Shown piece by piece: positions 25,528 to 34,314 of a DNA stretch of 64,000 bases. The notes under the pieces are model-generated. The model had not been told where the DNA came from. It saw only the letters and a list, made by a program, of their open reading frames with translations, and searched no databases. Every line of letters begins with the position of its first letter. Position 1 is the first letter of the stretch. Made by a program: the position numbers and the translations under genes. The stretch is from Ahniella affigens (GTDB taxonomy: Bacteria > Pseudomonadota > Gammaproteobacteria > Xanthomonadales > Ahniellaceae): contig NZ_CP027860.1 of assembly GCF_003015185.1 (NCBI RefSeq), positions 2,356,001 to 2,420,000 of the forward strand, read 5' to 3'.

Positions 25528-26115
25528 TTAACGCTTGTAGTAAGGCCGATGCCCCGTGGCGTGGTCGGTGACATCACGGACCCCTTTGACCTCTGGGATC
25601 TGCGCCATCAATGTGCGCTCGACGCCATGTTTGACCGTGGACTCGACCTGGCTGCACCCATGGCAGCCGCCGCCGAACTGCAGGACCACGATCCCATCAG
25701 CGGTAAACTCGACCAGCGAGCACCGACCACCGTGCGACGCCAACCCCGTGTTGATTTCGGTTTCGAGGATGTAGCGGATGCGCTCCTCGGGACTGGCATC
25801 CGGTCCCGGCACGTTGCCCTTGATTTTCGGTGCCTTGATCGTCAGCTGACCACTGCCGAGCGTCGGCGACTGAAAATCGATTTGCGCGCTGTCCAGAAAC
25901 GGCACGCTGGCCCGGTCAACGTAGATCGAAAAGTCATCACATTCGATCTGCCATTCATCGCCGAGCAGATCGCTAGGTTCGCAGAACTCCAGGCGACAAT
26001 CTGCCTTGGCCGTACCCGGGGCAACCGCAGACAAGCGCACACCGAGACCATCAATGTCCTGCTGGGCAATGATCTTGCGAAAATGCGCGATGGCCGCCTT
26101 TGAAATGTTCAGCAT
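25528..26115 (-). CDS. nfuA: Fe-S biogenesis protein NfuA
   Basis: NfuA carries [4Fe-4S] clusters to apoproteins, chiefly under stress. The 195 residues comprise a degenerate A-type carrier domain (1-100) and a NifU C-terminal domain with the cluster motif C-x2-C in FGGGCHGCSQVESTVKHGVE. The end PEVKGVRDVTDH is also conserved. The ATG at 26115 matches the family start (MLNISKAAIAHFRK). The rapA stop lies only 25 bases upstream on the same strand, so it may be read from the rapA transcript. Confidence 0.96.
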   Translation of the reverse strand: MLNISKAAIAHFRKIIAQQDIDGLGVRLSAVAPGTAKADCRLEFCEPSDLLGDEWQIECDDFSIYVDRASVPFLDSAQIDFQSPTLGSGQLTIKAPKIKGNVPGPDASPEERIRYILETEINTGLASHGGRCSLVEFTADGIVVLQFGGGCHGCSQVESTVKHGVERTLMAQIPEVKGVRDVTDHATGHRPYYKR

Positions 26116-26140
26116 GTCTGCTCCGTAGCCTTGGGCCACT

Positions 26141-28963
26141 CTACTTCATCAAATTCAGAAAATCCGGGCTGACGACGAGGCGCACGGCGTCGAGTCGCAG
26201 CCTGGCCGCCGGAATCACCTCGTGCAACTCGGCGCGTTCGGACTGGGCGTCCGCAATTTCCTGCGGCTTGACGTTGGGGTTGATCTGGGCGAGTGCCGTG
26301 AGTCGTGCAATCTCGGCGTCGAGCTCGGTATCAGCAGCAAGCATCGCCGCCTCCGTCTCGCGGCGCCCGAGTCGCTCGGCGACACCGGTGGCGCCCTTCA
26401 ACATCGGGGGCACCAGCTGGCTCAATACTTTGCGGAGTTTTGCCGGATCGAGTTGCAGGTCGCCGGCTCGGCGCGCTGCCTCCTCCGAGGCCTGATAATC
26501 GGCGTGTTCCTTCAGCCGGGAATCGATAATGACGCGCACCGGCAGCGGCGGCAGGAAGCGATCGACGTGCAACTCAGGCGGCGCCAGGCACTCCAGCACA
26601 AATACGGTGTCGAGGTACGCACTGCGAAGCGGCAGGTCTGGATCGACCAGGAACGTCGCGTTCCCGGTTTCGGCACTCAGCAACAGGTCGAGCGCCGACT
26701 GCACCATGGGGTGATCAAGCCGCAGGAACAGCAAATCATCCCGGCTCAACGCAACGGAACGGTCGAAGGTCGCCTGGCGTGGGCCGTTCTCAAAGCCTGG
26801 AAACGCTTCAGTATTGAGGTATTCGGGGTCGAGCACCACGGTGCGCTCGGACAGTTCCTCGTTCTCGATTCCAAACTGCTCGAACAACTTGAGGATGAAA
26901 TCGTCCTGCGTTCGATCCAGATCAGCACCGGCCATGGCGCGCCGCAGCCGCTCTTCTGGCGCCGCGCGCTGCGTGGCGAGTTCCAGCAGCCGATCGCGGC
27001 CATCTTGAATCGCGGCAGCGAGTTCCTCATGCGCAGCCTGCGTGCGGCCAATCAGGTCGTCCAACTGGTCGGATGCGTCGGTCTGGCCCAGTGCAAACGC
27101 GCGCGCCGCATCGATCAACTCGGCACCAAACCGGCGATAGAGCTCACGCCCGTCTTGGGGCGAGGTTCGGAACGCATCCAACCCCTGGTCGTACCACCGC
27201 GCGAGCGCCGCCTGAGCGCTGTCGGCGAAGCAGGCGAAATGAATGTTGACATCACCCTTCTGACCAATGCGATCCAGGCGGCCAATACGCTGTTCGAGCT
27301 GATCTGGGTCGATCGGCAGATCCCACAGCACCAAATGGTGGGCGAACTGAAAATTCCGGCCCTCAGAACCAATCTCGGCGCACAGCAATACGCGTGCGCC
27401 GTCAGCCTGTTGGAAGAACGCAGCATTGCGATCGCGCTGGACGATGCTCATGCCCTCATGGAACCGCGCCACGCCCACGCCACTGCGCAGACGGAGCGCC
27501 TCTTCCAACGCCAACACTTTGGCTTGCGAGCGGCATATGACCAGGAATTTCTCCTGCGGTAATGACTCCAGCAGTTGCACGAGCCAGTCGAGCCGCGGGT
27601 CCTTGCTGTAGTTCAAGGGCAACGCGTGCGCATGAACATCGACGTCGCTCAAGAATTCGGCCAGCAACTGGCCGCGCAACGCGTCATCTTCGGCCGGAGC
27701 GGGTAGCGTGTCGATCTCGGGCACACGTGCTGGAAAGCCGCCGACAATCGCGCGGCGATTGCGGAACATCACCCGACCGGTGCCGTGACGATCTATCAAT
27801 TCACCGAGCAATTCGTCGCGGCTTGCGGACACCATGCGTTCCTTGCCGACCAGACCATGCAACTGATGGCGGTCCTCGCCTTCCAGCTCCCGACCATCGG
27901 CAATCTTCGCGGCCAGCTTCGAGCGCTGCGCGTAAAGCGTGGTTTCCTGCTGGAACTTCTCGAGATCGTGATACCGCGCGGGATCGAGGAGCCGCAGACG
28001 GGCAAAATGGCCACTGCGACCGAGTTGTTCGGGCGTGGCGGTCAGCAGCACGACGCCAGCAACCCGCTTGGCCAGCGCCTCCACGAGCACATATTCAGGG
28101 CTCTCTGACTCCGGCGACCACGCGAGGTGATGCGCCTCGTCGACGACCAGCAAGTCCCATTCGCCCTGCACCACCATTTTGGCGCGCTCGGGCGAGCTGA
28201 CCAGGAACTCGGTGTCCGTGATGACCAATTGCTCATCTTTGAACGGATTCCGGCCATCACCAGCCGCTTCAATGGCCTCCACCCGCTCCTCATCGAAGAT
28301 CGAGAAGCTGAGATTGAACCGCCGCAGCATTTCGACGAACCACTGATAAACGAGTGGCTCCGGCACCAGGACGAGCACGCGGCTCGCCCGCGCCGTGGCC
28401 AGCTGGCGGGCGACGATCATGCCAGCCTCGATCGTTTTGCCGAGGCCGACCTCATCGGCCAGCAGCACCCTGGGCGGGCGTCGATCGCCCGCAATTTCCG
28501 CCACCCGAAGCTGATGCGGGATCAGATCGACGCGGGCAGACTCCAGGCCGAATGCACGGCTCCGGCGGGCTTCAGCACGCCGCTTCAAGGCCTCCACTCG
28601 AAACTCGAACTGATCATTGCGATCGACCCGGCCTTGGGCGAGGCGGTCTTCTGCCTTCGACACATTCTGCAGGTCATCGAGTTCGGATTCCGACCACTCG
28701 GTCGCACCGCCCCGGTAAAACAGAATGCCGTCCCGTTCGTCGACCTGATCGACCTGCAAGACCCGGCCGTGCGCGTTAATGCGATCCCCCGGTCGGAAGC
28801 TGACCCGCGTCAGCGGCGCCGATTGCAGCGCGTATTGCCGAAGTGTGCCGCTCCGCGCGAACAAGACCTGCAGCATGCGGCCGTCGAGGCGGAGAATGGT
28901 ACCCAAGCCCAATTCCGGTTCGGCATTGGAGAGATAACGTTGACCAGGAACAAGTTTTTGCAT
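26141..28963 (-). CDS. rapA: RNA polymerase-associated protein RapA (HepA)
   Basis: RapA is a SWI2/SNF2-type ATPase that binds RNA polymerase and recycles it after transcription. The 940 residues follow E. coli RapA from end to end: two N-terminal Tudor-like domains (1-110; GQRYLSNAEPELGLGTI), Walker A LLADEVGLGKTIEAGM, DEAH box VVDEAHHLAWS, LLTATPEQLGRSGHFARLRLLD, and helicase C motifs FHEGMSIVQRDRNAAFF and EQRIGRLDRIGQ. The ATG at 28963 is the family start; 83 upstream in-frame codons show no similarity and overlap the promoter gap. Confidence 0.96.
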   Translation of the reverse strand: MQKLVPGQRYLSNAEPELGLGTILRLDGRMLQVLFARSGTLRQYALQSAPLTRVSFRPGDRINAHGRVLQVDQVDERDGILFYRGGATEWSESELDDLQNVSKAEDRLAQGRVDRNDQFEFRVEALKRRAEARRSRAFGLESARVDLIPHQLRVAEIAGDRRPPRVLLADEVGLGKTIEAGMIVARQLATARASRVLVLVPEPLVYQWFVEMLRRFNLSFSIFDEERVEAIEAAGDGRNPFKDEQLVITDTEFLVSSPERAKMVVQGEWDLLVVDEAHHLAWSPESESPEYVLVEALAKRVAGVVLLTATPEQLGRSGHFARLRLLDPARYHDLEKFQQETTLYAQRSKLAAKIADGRELEGEDRHQLHGLVGKERMVSASRDELLGELIDRHGTGRVMFRNRRAIVGGFPARVPEIDTLPAPAEDDALRGQLLAEFLSDVDVHAHALPLNYSKDPRLDWLVQLLESLPQEKFLVICRSQAKVLALEEALRLRSGVGVARFHEGMSIVQRDRNAAFFQQADGARVLLCAEIGSEGRNFQFAHHLVLWDLPIDPDQLEQRIGRLDRIGQKGDVNIHFACFADSAQAALARWYDQGLDAFRTSPQDGRELYRRFGAELIDAARAFALGQTDASDQLDDLIGRTQAAHEELAAAIQDGRDRLLELATQRAAPEERLRRAMAGADLDRTQDDFILKLFEQFGIENEELSERTVVLDPEYLNTEAFPGFENGPRQATFDRSVALSRDDLLFLRLDHPMVQSALDLLLSAETGNATFLVDPDLPLRSAYLDTVFVLECLAPPELHVDRFLPPLPVRVIIDSRLKEHADYQASEEAARRAGDLQLDPAKLRKVLSQLVPPMLKGATGVAERLGRRETEAAMLAADTELDAEIARLTALAQINPNVKPQEIADAQSERAELHEVIPAARLRLDAVRLVVSPDFLNLMK

Positions 28964-29402
28964 CCTGACATTATCGCCCATCAGGGCCGGAAACTCATCT
29001 GTCAGAGTGCGGGCAAGATGCAAGACATTCTGACTTTGTCGCCGTCCGCCGCATGGATCGCCTGCGCCGGCGGCATGGCGCCGCACAGCGGGGCCTGAAT
29101 CAGCCCAGCCCGTACGCTCAAACGCGCATGGCCTCTCACCTGGCTCAGCGTGCCCCGCGCGATATCGCCGGCAAGCGCCATTCGGTCGAACCGGTTGTCG
29201 GCCCCAAGGCATGAACTAATGGCATGTGAAAGCCGAACCGTTCCGGATACAGTGAGTCCGTCACAACAGACGAAAACCCTGCCAAAGTCCGGAAATCGGC
29301 CGGGGGACGGATCAGCAAGCAGACATTTCTCGTCATGTCCTGTCACAGGATTTTCGCAATTTGCAGGTGGAGCTTGCCCAAACTTTGGCCTATGATCCGG
29401 GC
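28964..29402. other. Intergenic region between divergent rapA and the cyclase-FHA gene
   Basis: About 440 bases, the longest gap in the window. A minus-strand frame of 114 codons at 29002-29346 has no start signal, no recognisable domain, and overlaps a different frame equally open, so I do not call it. Promoters for rapA and the cyclase must lie here. The plus-strand approach to the cyclase is AT-poorer than a typical promoter. No palindrome or terminator stands out. Confidence 0.45.
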
Positions 29403-30299
29403 ATGTCTCAGACTCAGTCGCTCTCCATCCTTTTTGCCGATGTCAGTGGCAGCACCAAGCTGTTCGAGCTGCGTGGCGACGTCGAAGCCCGCCGCCTGAT
29501 TTCGGCGGTCCTGGATGCCCTGAGTGGCATTGCAGGCCGTCACGGGGGCAAGGTCATCAAGACCATCGGCGACGAGATCATGTGTACGTTCCCTGGTGCC
29601 CTGAACGGGGTGCTGGCGGCCGTCGACATGCAAAAGCGCATGGCGCACGACCCGTTGTTTGTCAAAGAGAACCTGGCGATCCGAGTGGGCTTGCACCACG
29701 GGGAGACGCTGGTTGAGGCGAATGATGTGTTTGGCGATGCGGTCAATACGGCCGCCCGGATGGGCTCCACCGCCAAACGCGAACAAATTGTAACAACCGC
29801 CAGCACCGTCCGCGGGCTGACCAACTCCGGGTCCATCAAGACGCGGTCGCTTGGCGCCATACGCGTGTCCGGCAAACTCGATCCGATCGAAATCGTCGAC
29901 GTCATCTGGCAGGAAGACCTGTCGAATGTCACGACCGTACAGCGTGCCATCCGCCTCGACGACATTCCAGGTTCTGGCGCCAAGCTCAGCATCCGCTATC
30001 GGGGCCGGGTCATCGAGATTTCCGCCACCTCACAGCCATGCACGCTCGGCCGCGATGCCAATTCGACGATTGTGGTCGACAACGAATGGGTCTCGCGCAA
30101 CCACGCCACGATCGAATACAAGCGCGGCTATTTCACGATCACCGATCGCAGCACCAACGGTACGTTCGTCCGCATTGGCGATGACGACGAAATGCGGCTG
30201 CATCGTGACGAAATCCATTTTCGCAAGGCTGGCACGATCTCGCTGGGCCAGTCGGTTTCCAACAATACCGACAACGTGCTGTACTTTCAGTGCAGCTGA
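29403..30299 (+). CDS. Class III adenylate/guanylate cyclase fused to an FHA domain
   Basis: A 298-residue cytoplasmic protein. Residues 5-170 form a class III nucleotidyl cyclase domain: metal-binding Asp13 (LFADVSGST) and Asp57 (KTIGDEIMCTF), followed by GLHHGETL and FGDAVNTAARM, which carries the Asn-x3-Arg transition-state residues. Residues 200-298 form an FHA domain with CTLGRDANSTIVVDNEWVSRNHATIEY and STNGTFVRI, which binds phosphothreonine peptides. This implies cNMP synthesis gated by a Ser/Thr kinase. I chose MSQTQS (29403) over an ATG 42 bases earlier because the domain starts there. It is followed 26 bases later by pgi. Confidence 0.92.
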   Translation: MSQTQSLSILFADVSGSTKLFELRGDVEARRLISAVLDALSGIAGRHGGKVIKTIGDEIMCTFPGALNGVLAAVDMQKRMAHDPLFVKENLAIRVGLHHGETLVEANDVFGDAVNTAARMGSTAKREQIVTTASTVRGLTNSGSIKTRSLGAIRVSGKLDPIEIVDVIWQEDLSNVTTVQRAIRLDDIPGSGAKLSIRYRGRVIEISATSQPCTLGRDANSTIVVDNEWVSRNHATIEYKRGYFTITDRSTNGTFVRIGDDDEMRLHRDEIHFRKAGTISLGQSVSNNTDNVLYFQCS

Positions 30300-30325
30300 G
30301 TGTCCTAAACCGGTGATCAAGAACC

Positions 30326-31912
30326 ATGGCTGATCGGCAGCTCTGGTGGGAAAAGCTGTTGTCGCATTGGCAACGTCTTGCAGACATTCGAACCGCCCAA
30401 CTGTTTCAGGAGCACGCGGATCGACCCGGTTCGCTGAGTGCCGAAGCGGCCGGTGTCCGGCTGGACTTCAGCAAGCACAAGATTGATCAGGCTGCCCTGT
30501 CCGAACTGCTCGCCTTGGCCACAGACGCTGGCCTGTGCGAACGCATTGAGGCGCTGTTTGCCGGCGAACTGGTCAACCAGAGCGAGCAGCGGCCAGCGAT
30601 GCACATGGCATTGCGCGCCCGGATTGATCAAGAGGCGTTGGCGCCCGCATTTCGCGATGCCGCGACGCTCGCGCAAGCCACGCTTCTGCAATGTCGCGCG
30701 CTCGTTGAGCAGATCCGCGGTCGTTTCGGCGCCGACGGATTCGACGTGATTCACGTTGGCATCGGCGGCTCCGAGCTCGGTCCAAAACTGTGCCTCGAAG
30801 CCCTGCGCGCCCCGCGCGAACCACAAACCGTGCGCGTGCACTACGTCAGCAACGTGGACGCGCACCCGGTCGATCATCTGTTGGCCAATCTGAAGCCCGA
30901 ACGAACCCTCGTCTGCCTGGTTTCGAAAAGCTTTGGTACGCAGGAGACCTTGGCAAACGGGCGTATTTTGCAGGCGTGGCTGCAGCAACACCTGGGGGTC
31001 GAGCGCGGCAATCAGCATCTGTTTGCCATTACGGCCAATCCCCGTCGGGCCGAGGCGTTTGGCATCAGCGCCGACCAGATTCTGCCGATGTGGGACTGGG
31101 TGGGTGGACGCTATTCGGTGTGGAGTGCCGTGAGCCTGTCGACGATGTTGGCACTGGGCTTTGAGCGCTTTGCCGAATTTCTTCGTGGCGCGGCGGCCAT
31201 GGATACGCATTTCCGCACCGCACCGCTTCGGCAGAACGTGCCGGTGCTGATGGCTTTAGTGGGCATCTGGACGCGCAATGTCCAAGGGCTGCCAGGGCAT
31301 TGTGTCGTACCGTATGACGACCGGCTGCGTTATCTGCCGGCCTTTCTGCAGCAACTCGAAATGGAAAGCAACGGCAAGTCGGTCTCGCCGGCCGGCCAGG
31401 CGTTACTGCACCCGACCGTTCCCATCCTGTGGGGTGGTGTTGGTTCGACCACGCAACATGCTTTCTTCCAGGCCTTGCATCAGGGCGAGCTTGCAAACGT
31501 GGTTGAGTTTGTCGCGGCGATCAAGCCGGCCCACGCGCATGCCGACAGTCATCGCGCGCTGCTGGCCAACATGCTGGCGCAGTCTGCCGCGTTGATGCAT
31601 GGTCGGATCACGAATGACGCCGACCCGGCCCTGGCCGCGCAGCGCGAATGCCCGGGCGACCGACCGAGCACCACGATCCTGCTTCCAGAACTGACGCCGT
31701 TCACGCTTGGCGCGCTGCTGGCGGCCTATGAGCACAAGGTCTACGTGCAGGCGGTGATCTGGGGCAATAACGCGTTCGACCAATGGGGTGTAGAACTCGG
31801 CAAGCAATTGGCCGACGACATTTTGCCGGTGCTGGCGGGTCAGGCCGACGGTTCGCACTTAGACGCCTCAACAGCGCAGATGATCGCCCGGATTCGCGAA
31901 ACGCTGGGCTGA
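30326..31912 (+). CDS. pgi: Glucose-6-phosphate isomerase
   Basis: Pgi interconverts glucose 6-phosphate and fructose 6-phosphate. The 528 residues carry both family signatures: DWVGGRYSVWSAV (signature 1, near 255) and NNAFDQWGVELGKQLA (signature 2, near 485). The phosphate-binding GIGGSELGPKL lies at about 148-158, the catalytic glutamate in QLEMESNGKS and the histidine in FFQALHQG. It supplies fructose 6-phosphate, which feeds the GDP-sugar pathway used by the polysaccharide operon. It is likely co-transcribed with the cyclase-FHA gene. Confidence 0.97.
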   Translation: MADRQLWWEKLLSHWQRLADIRTAQLFQEHADRPGSLSAEAAGVRLDFSKHKIDQAALSELLALATDAGLCERIEALFAGELVNQSEQRPAMHMALRARIDQEALAPAFRDAATLAQATLLQCRALVEQIRGRFGADGFDVIHVGIGGSELGPKLCLEALRAPREPQTVRVHYVSNVDAHPVDHLLANLKPERTLVCLVSKSFGTQETLANGRILQAWLQQHLGVERGNQHLFAITANPRRAEAFGISADQILPMWDWVGGRYSVWSAVSLSTMLALGFERFAEFLRGAAAMDTHFRTAPLRQNVPVLMALVGIWTRNVQGLPGHCVVPYDDRLRYLPAFLQQLEMESNGKSVSPAGQALLHPTVPILWGGVGSTTQHAFFQALHQGELANVVEFVAAIKPAHAHADSHRALLANMLAQSAALMHGRITNDADPALAAQRECPGDRPSTTILLPELTPFTLGALLAAYEHKVYVQAVIWGNNAFDQWGVELGKQLADDILPVLAGQADGSHLDASTAQMIARIRETLG

Positions 31913-31936
31913 ATCGCGCAAGCGTTTGTCGCCGCG

Positions 31937-33010
31937 TCAGGCTGCGGACGCTTTCGCCAGCTGAGCCTTGATGGCCCAGGCCACGTGCTCCTGCACCAGT
32001 TCGGATGGATGTGACTGCTTTGCGCGAAGCGCCTGGATGGTTTGCTCACTAAAGGGCGCGTTGCCCAGTGCCACGGCAATATTCCGAAGCCAACGCTCAT
32101 ACCCGATCCGGCGAATCGGGCTGCCTTCGGTGCGGTTTTGAAACGTGGTCTCATCCCAAGCAAACAAGTCGAGCAGGCGCGCTCGATCCAGGCCATGGCG
32201 TATCTGAAAATCCACCTCGATCGTGGCGTCGGCAAACTTGTTCCAAGGGCAAACCCACTGACAGTCGTCGCAGCCATAGATCCGGTTGCCGAGCAACGGT
32301 CGCAAGTCCTCGGGAATCGAACCGTGCAATTCGATCGTCAGATAGGAAATGCAACGGCGGGCGTCCACTTGATACGGCGCGATGATCGCCTGGGTGGGAC
32401 AGACATCCAGACAACGGGTACAGGTGCCGCAGTGGTTCCGGTCGTGCGCTGGATCCGGTGCGAGTGGCAAGTCCGTGTAAAGCTCGCCCAAAAAAAACCA
32501 GGAGCCGTGCCGCTCATGGATCAGATTGGTGTGCTTACCGATCCAGCCTAGCCCCGCGTTGCGGGCCAGCGCCTTTTCGAGAACCGGCGCGGAATCCACG
32601 AACGCACGATAGCCGAACGGTCCGACTGCCTGACCGATGCGGTCCGCCAGTTTCTGCAGTCGCTGCCGCAGTACCTTGTGGTAGTCGCGACCCAAGGCGT
32701 AGCGCGAAATGAAAGCTGCGTCCGGGTCGGCGAGGATCTCGGCGATCGGAGCCGCATCCGGCTGATGGTAATCCATCCGGACAGAAATCACGGACACGGT
32801 TCCGGTATGCAATTCGGCTGGTCGTGAGCGTTTGCTGCCGTGGCGCGCCATGTAGTCCATGTCACCATGAAACCCCTGCTGCAACCAAGACAGCAAATAC
32901 GCCTCGTCCTCGGCCAGCGGCGCTGTCGATACGCCACATTCCTGAAATCCCAACGCCCGCGCCCACTGACGAATCTGTTCGCGATCAGGCAGTGCCCGGG
33001 TCTCGTTCAT
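31937..33010 (-). CDS. queG: Epoxyqueuosine reductase QueG
   Basis: QueG is a cobalamin- and Fe-S-dependent enzyme that makes the last step to queuosine in tRNA. The 357 residues show YALGRDYHKVLRQRL and FVDSAPVLEKALA, then two [4Fe-4S] motifs: CGTCTRCLDVCPTQAI at about 194-209, and the split set CISYLTIE plus GCDDCQWVCPWN near 225-260. A C-terminal HEAT-like stretch follows. The start at 33010 fits family length; the open frame extends 143 codons further antisense to the neighbour without similarity. It is the last gene of the phoH-to-queG run. Confidence 0.95.
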   Translation of the reverse strand: MNETRALPDREQIRQWARALGFQECGVSTAPLAEDEAYLLSWLQQGFHGDMDYMARHGSKRSRPAELHTGTVSVISVRMDYHQPDAAPIAEILADPDAAFISRYALGRDYHKVLRQRLQKLADRIGQAVGPFGYRAFVDSAPVLEKALARNAGLGWIGKHTNLIHERHGSWFFLGELYTDLPLAPDPAHDRNHCGTCTRCLDVCPTQAIIAPYQVDARRCISYLTIELHGSIPEDLRPLLGNRIYGCDDCQWVCPWNKFADATIEVDFQIRHGLDRARLLDLFAWDETTFQNRTEGSPIRRIGYERWLRNIAVALGNAPFSEQTIQALRAKQSHPSELVQEHVAWAIKAQLAKASAA

Positions 33011-33018
33011 GGCCAAAG

Positions 33019-34314
33019 TCACGCCATGGGTCGGGCGATCCGGAACCACACCGCCGTATGCCATGGCAGCATCAACGCGAGCCAGTAGCCATTGGCCTGC
33101 GCGTCGCCATCGAGCTTGAGCAACAAGGCAGCGGCGCCCGCCAAGACGCCGACCCAGGCCCAGATCTGGCCTGCGCGATTGTCGCCGCGACGCAATTGCC
33201 AGAATGCGCGAACCAACAGCAACGATGTCGGCAGAAACAGGAGTACGTTCTCGTTCGCGGCCGCCATGCTGTGGTCGGTCGCGGTCATCAGTGCGATCAA
33301 CCCGGCGCCGATCACCGTCGAAACCAGACTGACGAGGATGCCTACCCATGCGGCAACCGAACGGCGCAGACCGGGCGCAGCCCCTGCCATCCACCACCAC
33401 AGAGCTGACATCGCCGCGCACAGCGCCGCAAAAATCCAAACCCCAGGCATGCTGGCTGCACGCAGCTCGACTTGCGGCTCGACCAATTGCAACGAATCGG
33501 TGATCAACGGCTCGGAATCACCGAGCTCAGGGTTTTGCACCTCGAGCGCGAATCGTCGGAATTGCTCTGGCACAAACGCCTGTTCAAAGAAGCTGATCGG
33601 CCGGTCCGCGTGGCGCCCGAGCCCAAGATCCATGCCGACTGCCATCCAGGGAACCGTCGCGCCATATTGCAACGCCAAGCGCCGATACGTTGCCCCCTCG
33701 CTGCGCACCTGCAACTGATCGCGGGCAGCACCGTTCAGCACGGCGTCAATCACGTTGCGCACCCGCGTCGAACAGTTATCCACAAAGTAGTCGTAACGGT
33801 ATTCGGCGTGTTCCGGCAGCGCGTTCTGAGCCAACATTTCGGCGACGGCATAGCGCTGGTCGGGCGTGAGATTCAGCCAATCCAACTGCACGCCCCGGCC
33901 TTCTTCGGCGTACATGTTGAGATCGCGCGCGGGCGCGCCGGCGGCGAGCCGATACAGCATTTTTCCGCGCAGGAAGTTCAGCAGGAAATTGGGTTGATCG
34001 AAATCGAACGTTCCAAAGTTGTAGAGCTGCGCCTCCTGGCGAACTGTGTTCTCAACCAAGATCGCATTGTGGCCAAAGCTCTGCCAATACACCGAGCCCG
34101 GCGACACCGTCATCAGACCGATCCGCAGCGCCTCGCCGCTATCGGGATCAATGCTTGCCGCCGCGGCAGCTGCCGCCACGGCCGCTGCTTCGGGGGTTCT
34201 CGATGCATCATCCGGGTTGGGCAGCGCCTGCGCGTGAACGCTCCAATTGCACCCGACGAGCCACACGCAGGCAGCGAGCAGGCGGCAAAACGCCACGCTT
34301 ACGCCTTGTGACAT
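33019..34314 (-). CDS. DUF4105 (Lnb-type) membrane protein, candidate lipoprotein N-acyltransferase
   Basis: A 431-residue envelope protein: signal peptide or N-terminal helix (1-29), Ala-rich linker, a periplasmic DUF4105 domain (about 60-270), then five C-terminal membrane helices (about 292-312, 320-346, 357-376, 386-406, 410-428). Two conserved catalytic-looking residues are His82 (SFGHNAILV) and Cys181 (VDNCSTRVRN), a Cys-His pair as in papain/NlpC-like enzymes. From memory, Bacteroides Lnb, of the same N-terminal domain family, N-acylates lipoproteins. Its start overlaps corC by 16 bases, in the place lnt normally holds. Function is inferred; family membership is clear. Confidence 0.85.
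   Translation of the reverse strand: MSQGVSVAFCRLLAACVWLVGCNWSVHAQALPNPDDASRTPEAAAVAAAAAAASIDPDSGEALRIGLMTVSPGSVYWQSFGHNAILVENTVRQEAQLYNFGTFDFDQPNFLLNFLRGKMLYRLAAGAPARDLNMYAEEGRGVQLDWLNLTPDQRYAVAEMLAQNALPEHAEYRYDYFVDNCSTRVRNVIDAVLNGAARDQLQVRSEGATYRRLALQYGATVPWMAVGMDLGLGRHADRPISFFEQAFVPEQFRRFALEVQNPELGDSEPLITDSLQLVEPQVELRAASMPGVWIFAALCAAMSALWWWMAGAAPGLRRSVAAWVGILVSLVSTVIGAGLIALMTATDHSMAAANENVLLFLPTSLLLVRAFWQLRRGDNRAGQIWAWVGVLAGAAALLLKLDGDAQANGYWLALMLPWHTAVWFRIARPMA

Noticed and set aside
29002-29346. 114-codon minus-strand frame in the rapA/cyclase gap
   Set aside because: No ribosome site, no domain, and it overlaps other equally open frames, as expected in GC-rich non-coding DNA.
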